A DNA stretch of 64,000 nucleotides. It comes from Cytobacillus suaedae. GTDB lineage: Bacteria > Bacillota > Bacilli > Bacillales > Bacillaceae_L. Every line of letters begins with the position of its first letter. The first letter of the stretch is position 1. Below, in pieces: positions 40,397 through 49,293 of the stretch. A model generated the notes under the pieces. That model searched no databases. It was not told where the DNA came from and saw only the letters and a list, made by a program, of their open reading frames with translations. The stretch covers positions 2,064,001-2,128,000 of the forward strand of contig CP063163.1 in assembly GCA_014960805.1 (NCBI GenBank), written 5' to 3'. Position numbers and translations under genes: made by a program.

Positions 40397-41467
40397 ATGA
40401 AAAAGGGTTTATTAATCTTACTTGCCTTATCTTTAGTTAGCTTTTTAGCGGCTTGCGGTGGCGGCGGCGAAGCGAAAGATGGGTTAAAAGTTGGAATGGT
40501 TACAGATGCAGGTACAATTGATGACAAATCATTTAACCAAGGTACTTGGGAAGGTATTCTTCAAGCTAAAGAAGAATTAAACATTCAAGAAAAGTATCTT
40601 AAGCCAGCAGGTACAACTGAAGCTGACTACTTAAAAGAAATCGGTAACCTTTATGATGCAGGGTATAAGTTTATCGTTACTCCTGGTTTCAAATTCGAAA
40701 CTGCAGTATTCCAAGCACAATCTAAATACGAAGATGCTAAATTCGTAATTATTGATGGTGCACCACACTCTGGAGATTATAATCCAGTTGTTAATGAAAA
40801 CACAGTTTCAGTATTCTTTACTGAACATGAGTCAGGTTTCTTAGCAGGTGTTGCTACTGCACTTGAACTTAAAGAGGGTGAAGCTGGTTTCATCGGTGGT
40901 ATGGAAATTCCAGCTGTACAAAAGTTTAACTGGGGCTTCCAACAAGGTGTTCAATATGCAAATGAGAACTTAGGAACAAACATAAGTATTAAAGCTGAAA
41001 ACGTTTTATATCAAGGTTCATTTGATAACGTAGCAGCAGGTGGACAAATTGCTGCTCAAATGTTCGATCGTGGTGTAAATGTAATCTTTACTGCTGCTGG
41101 TGGAGTTGGAGTTGGAGCTATCAACGAAGCTAAAAACCGCGCATTAGGTGGAGAACAAGTTTGGATCGTTGGTGTAGACGTTGACCAATATGCTGACGGA
41201 ATTTATGAAGGCGATAAATCAATCATTTTAACTTCTGCAATGAAAAAGTTAGACCAAGTTGCTTTCGATATGGTTAAAGCTGAAATTGATGGAGAATTCC
41301 CTGGAGGAGAAACATTAACATTTGACGTAACAAATAACGGTGTAGGGATTCCAGAAGAAAATCCAAACTTAAGTGAAGACACAGTAACTCAGGTTAAAGA
41401 TGTTTTAGAAAAAATTAAATCTGGTGATATCAAAGTCTCCGCTGAACAAGGAAATTTATTGAAGTAA
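40397..41467 (+). CDS. BMP-family nucleoside-binding lipoprotein
   Basis: Substrate-binding protein of the BmpA/PnrA/NupN type, 356 aa. The signal peptide ends in the lipobox LAAC with Cys20 as lipidation site. The mature part starts GLKVGMVTDAGTIDDKSFNQ, the family hallmark, and HESGFLAGVATALE follows. Such proteins bind purine nucleosides. It heads an operon with one ATPase and two permeases, the layout of B. subtilis nupNOPQ (guanosine uptake). A terminator after the gene probably gives more binding protein than membrane components. Confidence 0.93.
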   Translation: MKKGLLILLALSLVSFLAACGGGGEAKDGLKVGMVTDAGTIDDKSFNQGTWEGILQAKEELNIQEKYLKPAGTTEADYLKEIGNLYDAGYKFIVTPGFKFETAVFQAQSKYEDAKFVIIDGAPHSGDYNPVVNENTVSVFFTEHESGFLAGVATALELKEGEAGFIGGMEIPAVQKFNWGFQQGVQYANENLGTNISIKAENVLYQGSFDNVAAGGQIAAQMFDRGVNVIFTAAGGVGVGAINEAKNRALGGEQVWIVGVDVDQYADGIYEGDKSIILTSAMKKLDQVAFDMVKAEIDGEFPGGETLTFDVTNNGVGIPEENPNLSEDTVTQVKDVLEKIKSGDIKVSAEQGNLLK

Positions 41468-41478
41468 AACGAGTGTAG

Positions 41479-41516
41479 ACAAAAGAGACGGTTTCTACCG
41501 TCTCTTTTGTAATATT
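41479..41516 (+). terminator. Attenuating terminator after the binding-protein gene
   Basis: Perfect 13-bp stem ACAAAAGAGACGG/CCGTCTCTTTTGT with a six-base loop; the core GAGACGG/CCGTCTC is followed by TTTTGT. Partial read-through would supply nupOPQ. Confidence 0.75.
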
Positions 41517-41574
41517 GGATAGACAAAATTTTACTTTAATAGGAATTTACTTTTTAAAAAAGGTGAGTGCTACG

Positions 41575-43101
41575 ATGGATTATGTTGTTGAGATGCTAAA
41601 TATCCGTAAGGAATTCCCTGGGATTGTTGCAAACGATAATATCACCCTAACATTAAGAAAAGGTGAAATTCATGCATTATTAGGTGAAAATGGTGCTGGA
41701 AAATCTACTTTAATGGGTGTTCTGTTTGGTATGTATCAACCAGAACAGGGAGTTGTAAAGGTAAATGGTAAAGAAGTTCGTATCACCAGTCCAAATGTCG
41801 CTAACCGATTAGGAATTGGAATGGTTCATCAGCATTTTAAGTTGGTTGAGAACTTTACTGTAACTGAAAATATTATTTTAGGTAGCGAACCATTAAAAGG
41901 TGGACTTGTACTTAATATTGAAATGGCTGCAAAAAGAATCGAAGAATTATCTAAACATTATGGTTTAAATGTGGATCCCCATGCAAAAATTCAAGATATT
42001 TCTGTTGGAATGCAACAAAGGGTAGAGATAATTAAAATGCTCTATCGTGAAGCTGATGTTCTTATCCTGGATGAGCCTACAGCTGTACTAACCCCAAATG
42101 AAATAGAAGAGTTAATGAATATCATGCGCAACCTCATAAAAGAAGGTAAGTCCATTATTATCATTACCCATAAATTAAAGGAAATTAAAGCGGTTGCAGA
42201 TCGTTGTACTGTTATTAGACGTGGAAAAGGAATTGGTACAGTAAATGTACCTGAAACAAGTGAAGCAGCACTTGCAGAGATGATGGTAGGAAGACATGTA
42301 TCTTTTAAAGTTGAGAAAGAAGAGAGCAAGCCAGGAGAGGTTGTTCTTGAAATAGATTCTTTATTTGTTAAGAATGCCAGAAAAGTAATGGGCCTTAAAA
42401 ACTTTTCGCTTGAAGTAAGAGCTGGTGAAATTGTTGGTATCGCAGGTGTAGAAGGGAATGGACAGTCCGACTTAGTTGAAGGAATTACGGGTCTTAGGAA
42501 AGTAGAATCGGGAAAGATTCTTTTAAACGGTGAAGACATTACAAATATCCCTATACGTCAACGAATTGAGAAAGGTATTGGGCACATTCCTGAGGATAGA
42601 CAAAAACGAGGGTTGGTATTGGACTATACACTTCAATCAAATATGGTACTAGAAGTATATAATAAACCACCTTTTTCAAAATTTGGATTGTTAAATGAAA
42701 ACGCTATGAAAGAGTATGCCAAGAAAATCCTAGAAAATTTTGATGTTCGTTCAGGAGAGGGAGCCGTTTCTATTGCCCGAACTTTATCTGGAGGAAATCA
42801 ACAAAAAGCAATTATCGGAAGAGAATTGGAGCTTGATCCTAATTTATTAATTGCTGTTCAACCCACACGTGGATTAGATGTAGGTTCGATTGAATATATT
42901 CATAAGCGCTTAATTGAGCATCGAGATAATGGTAAGGCAGTACTCTTAATATCATTAGAACTTGATGAAGTTCTTCAACTATCTGACCGAATTGCCATTG
43001 TAAATAATGGTGAGCTTGTCGGTATAGTGAATGCTTCTGAAACAGATGAGAATGAAGTAGGTTTAATGATGGCTGGAGTAAGTAAGGAGAGAAGTATATG
43101 A
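41575..43101 (+). CDS. nupO: Nucleoside ABC transporter ATP-binding protein (NupO-like)
   Basis: A 508-aa double ATPase. The first domain has Walker A LLGENGAGKSTLM, signature ISVGMQQRVEI and Walker B ADVLILDEPTAVL. The second has LSGGNQQKAIIGRE, but its P-loop region reads GVEGNGQSDLVE, lacking the usual Lys, as in the RbsA/NupO subfamily; only the first site is likely fully active. ATG at 41575 behind AAAGGTGAGTGCTACG; a TTG-type start at 41515 would overlap the terminator. The next gene overlaps by four bases (ATGA). Confidence 0.93.
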   Translation: MDYVVEMLNIRKEFPGIVANDNITLTLRKGEIHALLGENGAGKSTLMGVLFGMYQPEQGVVKVNGKEVRITSPNVANRLGIGMVHQHFKLVENFTVTENIILGSEPLKGGLVLNIEMAAKRIEELSKHYGLNVDPHAKIQDISVGMQQRVEIIKMLYREADVLILDEPTAVLTPNEIEELMNIMRNLIKEGKSIIIITHKLKEIKAVADRCTVIRRGKGIGTVNVPETSEAALAEMMVGRHVSFKVEKEESKPGEVVLEIDSLFVKNARKVMGLKNFSLEVRAGEIVGIAGVEGNGQSDLVEGITGLRKVESGKILLNGEDITNIPIRQRIEKGIGHIPEDRQKRGLVLDYTLQSNMVLEVYNKPPFSKFGLLNENAMKEYAKKILENFDVRSGEGAVSIARTLSGGNQQKAIIGRELELDPNLLIAVQPTRGLDVGSIEYIHKRLIEHRDNGKAVLLISLELDEVLQLSDRIAIVNNGELVGIVNASETDENEVGLMMAGVSKERSI

Positions 43102-44177
43102 GACACACTATAATTTCACTCGTTGCCGTTTTGTTAGGTCTCCTAGCCGGTGCTATCCTGATGTTGGTTATAGGAAGTAACCCAATTGAAGGATACATGT
43201 ACCTTTTCCAAGGCGGCTTAAGAAACATTGAACGAATTGGAAATACACTTGCAACTGCAACACCTTTAATCTTTACTGGATTATCGGTTGCTTTTGCATT
43301 TAGAACAGGATTATTTAATATTGGTGCATCTGGCCAAATGTTGATCGGTGGATTATTTGCAACTGCTATTGGATTAAGTTTAGATTTATCTAGACCTATA
43401 TTACTATTAGTAATGATCATAGTAGGATTCTTAGGTGGAGCTCTTTGGGCTTTTGTTCCAGGCTTACTTAAGGCTAAATTTAATGTTCATGAAGTTGTAT
43501 CCACAATCATGATGAACTGGATTGCGTATTGGACTGTATATTACGTAATTCCAGGTTATTTTAAGGGTGAATTCCTTGAGACTGAATCGCGTAAACTATC
43601 GGCAGACGCAACGTTACAAGTTCCATTTTTATCTCAAATGTTTGGCGGGTCATATGTGAATTTAGGACTATTCCTTGCTGTCATCGCAGTTATTGTTATT
43701 GGATTTATTATAAATAAAACTACTTTAGGCTTCGAGTTAAAGGCGGTTGGATTTAACAGACATGCAGCAGAATATGCGGGTATGAAAGTAAACCGAAATA
43801 TCATCTTATCAATGGTAATATCAGGTGGATTAGCAGGACTTGGTGGAGTAGCATTGTATACAGGTAATGCAACAAGTATGCAAATAGGTATCTTACCAAC
43901 TCAGGGGTATGATGGAATTGCAGTTGCATTACTTGGAGCGAATGCTCCTATTGGGGTATTCTTTGCAGCACTTTTCTTTGGGATTCTGTATTCAGGTACT
44001 GGTTTTATGAATGCTATGATTGACATTCCACCAGAAATCGCGAATACAATTATTGCTATCATTATCTATTTTGCTGCCACCAGTGTTTTAATTGAGCGTT
44101 TAATTAAAAAGTTCTCTGGTCGCCGTTCAAATAAAGAAAACATCAATGGACCTGTTGCTAAGAAGGAGGAATCCTAA
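43098..44177 (+). CDS. nupP: Nucleoside ABC transporter permease (NupP-like)
   Basis: Integral membrane permease of 359 aa with eight or more hydrophobic segments and the BPD_transp_2 family stretch GLFNIGASGQMLIGGLFATA. It pairs with the following permease to form the channel of the BmpA-type importer. Start overlaps the nupO stop (ATGA) and AAGGAGAG lies eight bases upstream. It ends in a hydrophilic lysine/glutamate tail. Confidence 0.92.
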   Translation: MRHTIISLVAVLLGLLAGAILMLVIGSNPIEGYMYLFQGGLRNIERIGNTLATATPLIFTGLSVAFAFRTGLFNIGASGQMLIGGLFATAIGLSLDLSRPILLLVMIIVGFLGGALWAFVPGLLKAKFNVHEVVSTIMMNWIAYWTVYYVIPGYFKGEFLETESRKLSADATLQVPFLSQMFGGSYVNLGLFLAVIAVIVIGFIINKTTLGFELKAVGFNRHAAEYAGMKVNRNIILSMVISGGLAGLGGVALYTGNATSMQIGILPTQGYDGIAVALLGANAPIGVFFAALFFGILYSGTGFMNAMIDIPPEIANTIIAIIIYFAATSVLIERLIKKFSGRRSNKENINGPVAKKEES

Positions 44178-44178
44178 A

Positions 44179-45141
44179 ATGTGGACGGTAATACAACAAA
44201 TTTTTCCTTATGCAATAATATTTACGATCCCTCTTCTTATTACTGCATTAGGTGGTCTTTTCAGTGAACGAAGTGGAGTCGTCAATATCGCTCTAGAAGG
44301 ATTAATGGTAATAGGTGCATTTTCTGGTGCTTTAACCATATACTTTTTACAGGACAGTATGCCAAATAATTGGGCTTTATGGATTGGCTTATTAGTCGCT
44401 GCATTGGTAGGTATGTTATTTTCAATACTACATGCTTTTGCAAGTATCAATTTGAGTGCTAATCAAATTATTAGTGGTACAGCAATCAATATGATTGCCA
44501 CTGCATTAACAGTATTTTTAGCAAGAAATATTACAGGTAGTGGGAATGTTAGGATTACGACTGGTTTCTTACCAAAAGATGCTACAATTTTTGGTATTAA
44601 TCTTTCAAACATACCTATCTTAGGTGATTTGTTTTTTACAAAGAGCGTACCTACAACTTGGTTCGTTTTAGCAGTACTGTTAATAAGTACATTTGTTTTA
44701 TATAAAACAAAGTTCGGCCTGCGTTTACGTTCATGCGGAGAGTTCCCACAAGCTGCTGAGGCCGCTGGCATAAATGTAAGACGTGTAAGATATAGTGGTG
44801 TATTAATTTCTGGAGCATTTGCTGGCCTAGGTGGTGGCTTAATAATTGTTACGTATGCCGGAGAATTCACTGGAACTGTTTCTGGTTTAGGATTTTTAGC
44901 ATTGGCTGCCCTAATCTTTGGACAATGGAAGCCGTTAGGGGTTTTAGCAGCAACATTATTCTTTGGTCTGGCAAGTACGATTGCAAACGTGTCACAGGTT
45001 ATTCCTGAATTGGCTGTGTTTCCGCCAATTATCTTAAAGATTTTCCCGTATGTAGTGACATTGATTGCATTAGTACTTTTCTCTAAATCTTCTCAAGCAC
45101 CAAAAGCCGCTGGAGAACCATTTGACTCAGGTAAACGATAA
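44179..45141 (+). CDS. nupQ: Nucleoside ABC transporter permease (NupQ-like)
   Basis: Second permease, 320 aa, of the same family, with LGGLFSERSGVVNIALEGLM near the N-terminus and GAFAGLGGGLIIVTYAGEFT in the C-terminal half. ATG at 44179 lies one base after the nupP stop with AAGGAGGA ten bases upstream; a TTG/ATG frame from 44146 overlaps nupP and is not needed. It completes the importer and is followed by a strong terminator. Confidence 0.92.
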   Translation: MWTVIQQIFPYAIIFTIPLLITALGGLFSERSGVVNIALEGLMVIGAFSGALTIYFLQDSMPNNWALWIGLLVAALVGMLFSILHAFASINLSANQIISGTAINMIATALTVFLARNITGSGNVRITTGFLPKDATIFGINLSNIPILGDLFFTKSVPTTWFVLAVLLISTFVLYKTKFGLRLRSCGEFPQAAEAAGINVRRVRYSGVLISGAFAGLGGGLIIVTYAGEFTGTVSGLGFLALAALIFGQWKPLGVLAATLFFGLASTIANVSQVIPELAVFPPIILKIFPYVVTLIALVLFSKSSQAPKAAGEPFDSGKR

Positions 45142-45162
45142 AAAATATTATGTAAACTTACG

Positions 45163-45192
45163 AAAGAGGTGACAATAGTCATCTCTTTTTTT
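45163..45192 (+). terminator. nupQ terminator
   Basis: Stem AAAGAGGTGAC/GTCATCTCTTT (one G-U pair) with a short loop, followed by TTTTT. Confidence 0.87.
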
Positions 45193-45334
45193 AAAACCCC
45201 TAAAACTTGAAAATATTGCTAATTTAAGGTTATATTGTTTTTAAGATTAAATCGTGCCACTTAGATGAAAACTAATATGAGACCTAATTACTAAGGTGAA
45301 TGTTTATTGATTCCGTTAAAGGAGGAATTCGGAG

Positions 45335-46615
45335 ATGATGCTTTCTCAGGAAACACAACAGAGCATAAACGGTCTAACCCTTCATACGATAGAAAGTGAT
45401 AACTACAAAACAAACACAATTGTATTAAAGCTTAAAGCACCGCTAGAAGCAGAATATGTTACACAAAGAGCACTATTACCTTACGTATTACAAAGTGAAA
45501 CTTCTAAACATCCTACTTCTACAAAATTACGAAGTTATTTAGACGAATTGTATGGTGCAACATTACAGGTCGATTTATCGAAGAAGGGTGAATACCATAT
45601 TATTACACTTCGCATGGAAATTGCGAACGAGAAATTTTTAACAGATCAAACCCCTTTATTGAATAAAGCACTTGAACTATTAAGTGACATTGTTTTCTCT
45701 CCCGTAGTTGAAAACGATTCATTCTCTACTACTACATTAGATAAAGAAAAAAGAACGTTACGTCAAAGAATCGAAGCTGTATTCGATGATAAAATGAGAT
45801 ATTCTAACTTACGATTAATTCAAGAAATGTGTAAAAATGAACCTTATGAATTACACGTAAACGGTCGAATTGAAGATATTGACGCAATTACTCCTAAATC
45901 TCTATATGAGTATTATCAAAAAGTGCTACAAGAAGATCAAGTTGATTTATTTGTAGTTGGTAATATCCAGTCGGGTGAAGTTGCTGATATTGTTGGGAAA
46001 CGGTTCCCTTTTAATAAGAGAGAATCTTATCGAGAGTTAAAGCCATCCACAAAAACGATAGAGAAAGTAAACGAAGTAATTGAGGATGATGATGTAAAGC
46101 AAGGAAAATTGAATATCGGATATCGAACAAACATTTACTATGGAGAAGATGACTATAATGCATTGCAAGTCTTTAATGGATTATTTGGAGGGTTTTCACA
46201 TTCTAAACTATTCATAAATGTACGTGAGAAAGAAAGTTTAGCCTATTACGCGGCGTCAAGAGTTGAAAGTCACAAAGGTTTATTAATGGTTATGTCGGGA
46301 ATTGAGTTCAAAAATTATGAAAGAGCGGTCACAATTATAAATGAACAAATGGATGCAATGCGTAATGGTGAATTCACAGATCAGGAAATTGACCAGACAA
46401 AAGCTGTAATTAAAAATCAGCTTTTAGAAACAATTGATACAGCGAGAGGTATGGTTGAAGTTTTCTATCAAAATGCCGTTACAGGAAAATCAAACCCAAT
46501 CAATGAGTGGTTAGAAGGTATTGATTCAGTATCAAAGAAACAAATTATAGAGGTTGCAAATAAAATTCAACAGGATACAATTTATTTCCTAAAAGGATCG
46601 GAGGTTGCCGATTAA
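45335..46615 (+). CDS. ymfF: YmfF, M16-fold protein without HxxEH (EF-P modification-associated)
   Basis: A 426-aa member of the M16 peptidase superfamily lacking the zinc motif: where HxxEH is expected the sequence reads LPYVLQSET, so it is probably the non-catalytic partner of YmfH, as in heterodimeric M16 proteases. ymfF, ymfH and ymfI have been linked genetically in B. subtilis to 5-aminopentanol modification of EF-P. ATG at 45335 behind AAAGGAGGAATTCGG; an adjacent ATG at 45338 is equally possible. It overlaps ymfH by one base. Confidence 0.9.
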   Translation: MMLSQETQQSINGLTLHTIESDNYKTNTIVLKLKAPLEAEYVTQRALLPYVLQSETSKHPTSTKLRSYLDELYGATLQVDLSKKGEYHIITLRMEIANEKFLTDQTPLLNKALELLSDIVFSPVVENDSFSTTTLDKEKRTLRQRIEAVFDDKMRYSNLRLIQEMCKNEPYELHVNGRIEDIDAITPKSLYEYYQKVLQEDQVDLFVVGNIQSGEVADIVGKRFPFNKRESYRELKPSTKTIEKVNEVIEDDDVKQGKLNIGYRTNIYYGEDDYNALQVFNGLFGGFSHSKLFINVREKESLAYYAASRVESHKGLLMVMSGIEFKNYERAVTIINEQMDAMRNGEFTDQEIDQTKAVIKNQLLETIDTARGMVEVFYQNAVTGKSNPINEWLEGIDSVSKKQIIEVANKIQQDTIYFLKGSEVAD

Positions 46616-47904
46616 TGGAAAGAATAACATTTGATCAATTACAAGAAGAATTATTTCATGAGAAGTTACCAAATGGTTTAGAAGTTTATGTTTTACCTAA
46701 AAAAGGTTTTAATAAAACATATGCAACGTTTACTACAAAATATGGTTCCATTGATAATCAGTTTGTCCCTCTTAATCAAAACGAGATGACACAAGTTCCA
46801 GACGGAATCGCACATTTTCTAGAGCATAAGTTATTTGAAAAAGAAGATGGAGATGTCTTTCAGGAATTCAGTAAACAAGGAGCATCTGCCAATGCGTTTA
46901 CTTCATTTACACGTACGGCTTACCTATTCTCAGCTACATCAAATGTAGAGAAGAATCTTGAGACATTAATCGATTTTGTACAGAGTCCTTATTTTACAGA
47001 AAAAACAGTTGAAAAAGAAAAAGGGATAATCGGCCAAGAGATTACGATGTACGATGATAATCCGGATTGGCGCTTATATTTTGGTGTAATCCAAAATATG
47101 TTTCAGAACCATCCGGTAAAGATTGATATTGCAGGAACAATTGAATCAATCAGCAAGATTACAGAAGATATGTTATATACTTGTTACGAAACTTTCTATC
47201 ATCCGAGCAATATGCTTTTATTTGTGGTAGGTCCAGTAGATCCGGAAAAAATATTTGATCAAATCCGCAGTAACCAAGCTAAAAAAGATTACAAAGATCA
47301 ACCGGAAATTCAAAGACATTTATATGAGGAGCCAAACCATGTTTCTGAAAAGAAACAGGTGCTTCAGATGAATGTCCAATCCTCAAAGTGTTTAGTGGGG
47401 GTAAAAGCAAAAAATGCTACTCGTTCTGGTAACGAATTACTGAAAAATGAGCTCACGCTAAATATAATCCTAGACCTTCTATTCGGTAAAAGCTCGGATC
47501 ATTATGAAAAACTCTACAATGATGGCCTAATTGATGAAACTTTTTCCTTTGATTATACTGAGGAAAGCGGGTTTGGGTTTGCTATTATTGGTGGAGATAC
47601 CCGTGACCCTGATCAATTAGCAGAGCGTATTAAAAAGGTATTACTTGATGCGAAAGATATGACTTTTACACAAGAACAGCTTGATCGAATTAAGAAAAAG
47701 AAAATTGGTGGTTTTTTAAGATCGCTTAACTCGCCTGAATATATTGCAAATCAATTTACACGCTATGCATTTAATGATATGAACTTATTTGATGTAGTTC
47801 CAGTAATGGAGCAAATAACGGTTGATGATATGAAAGAGACCGTTTCCTCGTTCATCAATGAAGAGTGTTTTACTGTTTGTCAGGTCGTGCCAAAACAAAA
47901 ATAA
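46615..47904 (+). CDS. ymfH: YmfH, M16-family zinc peptidase (EF-P modification-associated)
   Basis: A 429-aa M16 peptidase with the intact motif HFLEH (67-71) and the downstream glutamate region EKGIIGQEITMYDDNPDW. It probably pairs with YmfF encoded just upstream (TAATG overlap). The B. subtilis homologue is associated with the EF-P modification pathway; its substrate is not known to me. The usual ribosome binding site GGATCGGAGGTTGCC lies within the end of ymfF. A long terminator hairpin follows the stop. Confidence 0.92.
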   Translation: MERITFDQLQEELFHEKLPNGLEVYVLPKKGFNKTYATFTTKYGSIDNQFVPLNQNEMTQVPDGIAHFLEHKLFEKEDGDVFQEFSKQGASANAFTSFTRTAYLFSATSNVEKNLETLIDFVQSPYFTEKTVEKEKGIIGQEITMYDDNPDWRLYFGVIQNMFQNHPVKIDIAGTIESISKITEDMLYTCYETFYHPSNMLLFVVGPVDPEKIFDQIRSNQAKKDYKDQPEIQRHLYEEPNHVSEKKQVLQMNVQSSKCLVGVKAKNATRSGNELLKNELTLNIILDLLFGKSSDHYEKLYNDGLIDETFSFDYTEESGFGFAIIGGDTRDPDQLAERIKKVLLDAKDMTFTQEQLDRIKKKKIGGFLRSLNSPEYIANQFTRYAFNDMNLFDVVPVMEQITVDDMKETVSSFINEECFTVCQVVPKQK

Positions 47905-47911
47905 GATAATC

Positions 47912-47959
47912 GGGGTTATCCAAAAAGACTATATACCTTTTTGGGTAGCCCTCTTTTTT
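47912..47959 (+). terminator. Long terminator between ymfH and ymfI
   Basis: A 15-bp stem, gggttatccaaaaag with ctttttgggtagccc (G-U pairs included, 47913-47927 and 47937-47951), followed by TCTTTTTTA. ymfI begins 15 bases later. Confidence 0.8.
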
Positions 47960-47974
47960 AGGAAGTGGATAAGA

Positions 47975-48703
47975 ATGAAAAAATATGCGTTAATTACTGG
48001 AGCAAGTGGAGGAATCGGAAAGGCAATTGCGAGAAAGCTCGCCACTGATGGTTATTCGCTCTATCTTCATTATCATAATAATGAAAACGAAGTATTAGAG
48101 TTACAAAAAGAGCTTGAAAATGAAAATACATATGTTTATTTAGTGAAATCAGATCTTTCAGACCCTAGTGGTGTTTCAATATTATTTAAACAGCTTAATC
48201 ATACAATAGATACCATTATCTATTCTTCAGGAACTAGTTTTTATGGTTTAGTTACGGAAACAAATGAAGAAACTGTTGATAAACTTACACAACTCCACTT
48301 GAAAAGTCCATTTAATTTGATAAAAGCTTTATTACCAAATTTGATTTCAAAGAAAGATGGTAGTATTGTGATGATTTCATCAATATGGGGGTTAGCCGGA
48401 GGTTCATGTGAGGTTTTATACTCCATGGTTAAAGGTGGTCAAATTGCATATGTAAAAGCACTTGCAAAGGAAGTAGCTCTTAGTAATATACGTGTTAATG
48501 CAATTGCACCAGGTGCCATTAATACACCTATGTTGCTAAATGATTTTACAGATGAAGAGTTATCTCATCTAAGTGAACAAATTCCGATGGGACGGTCTGG
48601 AGAAGCTGAAGAGGTAGCTGAAGCTGTAGCTTTCCTAGTTTCCAATAAATCGTCCTATATAACTGGTCAAGTCTTGTCGGTTAATGGTGGATGGTATTGC
48701 TAA
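47975..48703 (+). CDS. ymfI: YmfI, SDR-family reductase (EF-P modification)
   Basis: Short-chain dehydrogenase/reductase of 242 aa, the size of B. subtilis YmfI. The NADP loop is ALITGASGGIGKAIA; the catalytic Ser is in SIVMISS, and the Tyr-x3-Lys site is in VLYSMVKGGQIAYVK. YmfI was shown to reduce a 5-aminopentanone group on EF-P to 5-aminopentanol. ATG at 47975 behind TAGGAAGTGGATAAGA; the longer frame from 47858 overlaps ymfH and the terminator. Confidence 0.93.
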   Translation: MKKYALITGASGGIGKAIARKLATDGYSLYLHYHNNENEVLELQKELENENTYVYLVKSDLSDPSGVSILFKQLNHTIDTIIYSSGTSFYGLVTETNEETVDKLTQLHLKSPFNLIKALLPNLISKKDGSIVMISSIWGLAGGSCEVLYSMVKGGQIAYVKALAKEVALSNIRVNAIAPGAINTPMLLNDFTDEELSHLSEQIPMGRSGEAEEVAEAVAFLVSNKSSYITGQVLSVNGGWYC

Positions 48704-48791
48704 TGAATGTAAAATTTACAAATTTAATGTGCATAAATCCTTTCGAAATAGACAAACTAACCTTGTACTAATCATTATAGGAGGGGTAAAT

Positions 48792-49052
48792 ATGTCTGTG
48801 TTAGACAACTGGGATCAATGGAAAGACTTTTTAGGAGATCGTCTTCACCAAGCTACTGCTCAAGGTATGGACCAACAAGTTGTTTCAGATGTAGCTTATT
48901 CAGTTGGTGACTATCTTGCAAAGCAAGTTGAACCTAAAAATGCTCAAGAAAAAGTTTTAGCTGACCTATGGAGTGTAGCATCAACAGAAGAACAGCATGC
49001 AATTGCTAATATGATGGTCAAATTAGTTCAAAACAATGGCAATATGCAGTAA
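48792..49052 (+). CDS. ymfJ: YmfJ, DUF3243 protein
   Basis: An 86-aa DUF3243 protein (SVLDNWDQWKDFLGDRLHQA, then SVGDYLAKQVEPKNAQEKVL and EEQHAIANMMVKLV), predicted all-helical. Function unknown. It is conserved between ymfI and ymfK in Bacillus. The ATG at 48792 follows ATAGGAGGGGTAAAT; a longer frame from 48684 overlaps ymfI and lacks support. Its own terminator follows. Confidence 0.9.
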   Translation: MSVLDNWDQWKDFLGDRLHQATAQGMDQQVVSDVAYSVGDYLAKQVEPKNAQEKVLADLWSVASTEEQHAIANMMVKLVQNNGNMQ

Positions 49053-49054
49053 AA

Positions 49055-49085
49055 AAGGAGAGGTACATACCTCTTCTTTTTCTGT
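49055..49085 (+). terminator. ymfJ terminator
   Basis: About 10 bp of stem (AAGGAGAGGT with ACCTCTTCTT, G-U included) closed by a four-base loop, followed by TTTCTGTTTCTTT. Confidence 0.72.
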
Positions 49086-49293
49086 TTCTTTATAAACCTC
49101 CCCAAGAAACACATACTATTTTCTTTCCATGTTTTTCTTCTTTTGGTTAAATTCCCTTTCTTATTAGTATAAAATCATTTATTATTAATTTATAGGTAAA
49201 ATAATGAAGGAACTTGTCATTTTTTATCCTTTTTATCCTTGAGAGGTTACCTAGTTTTTGTCAGAACCTTAATTGAGGGGGATGTAGCTAGAT

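Noticed and set aside
42839-43420. 193-codon minus-strand frame across the nupO-nupP junction
   Set aside because: It covers two well-supported overlapping plus-strand genes and lacks a ribosome binding site.
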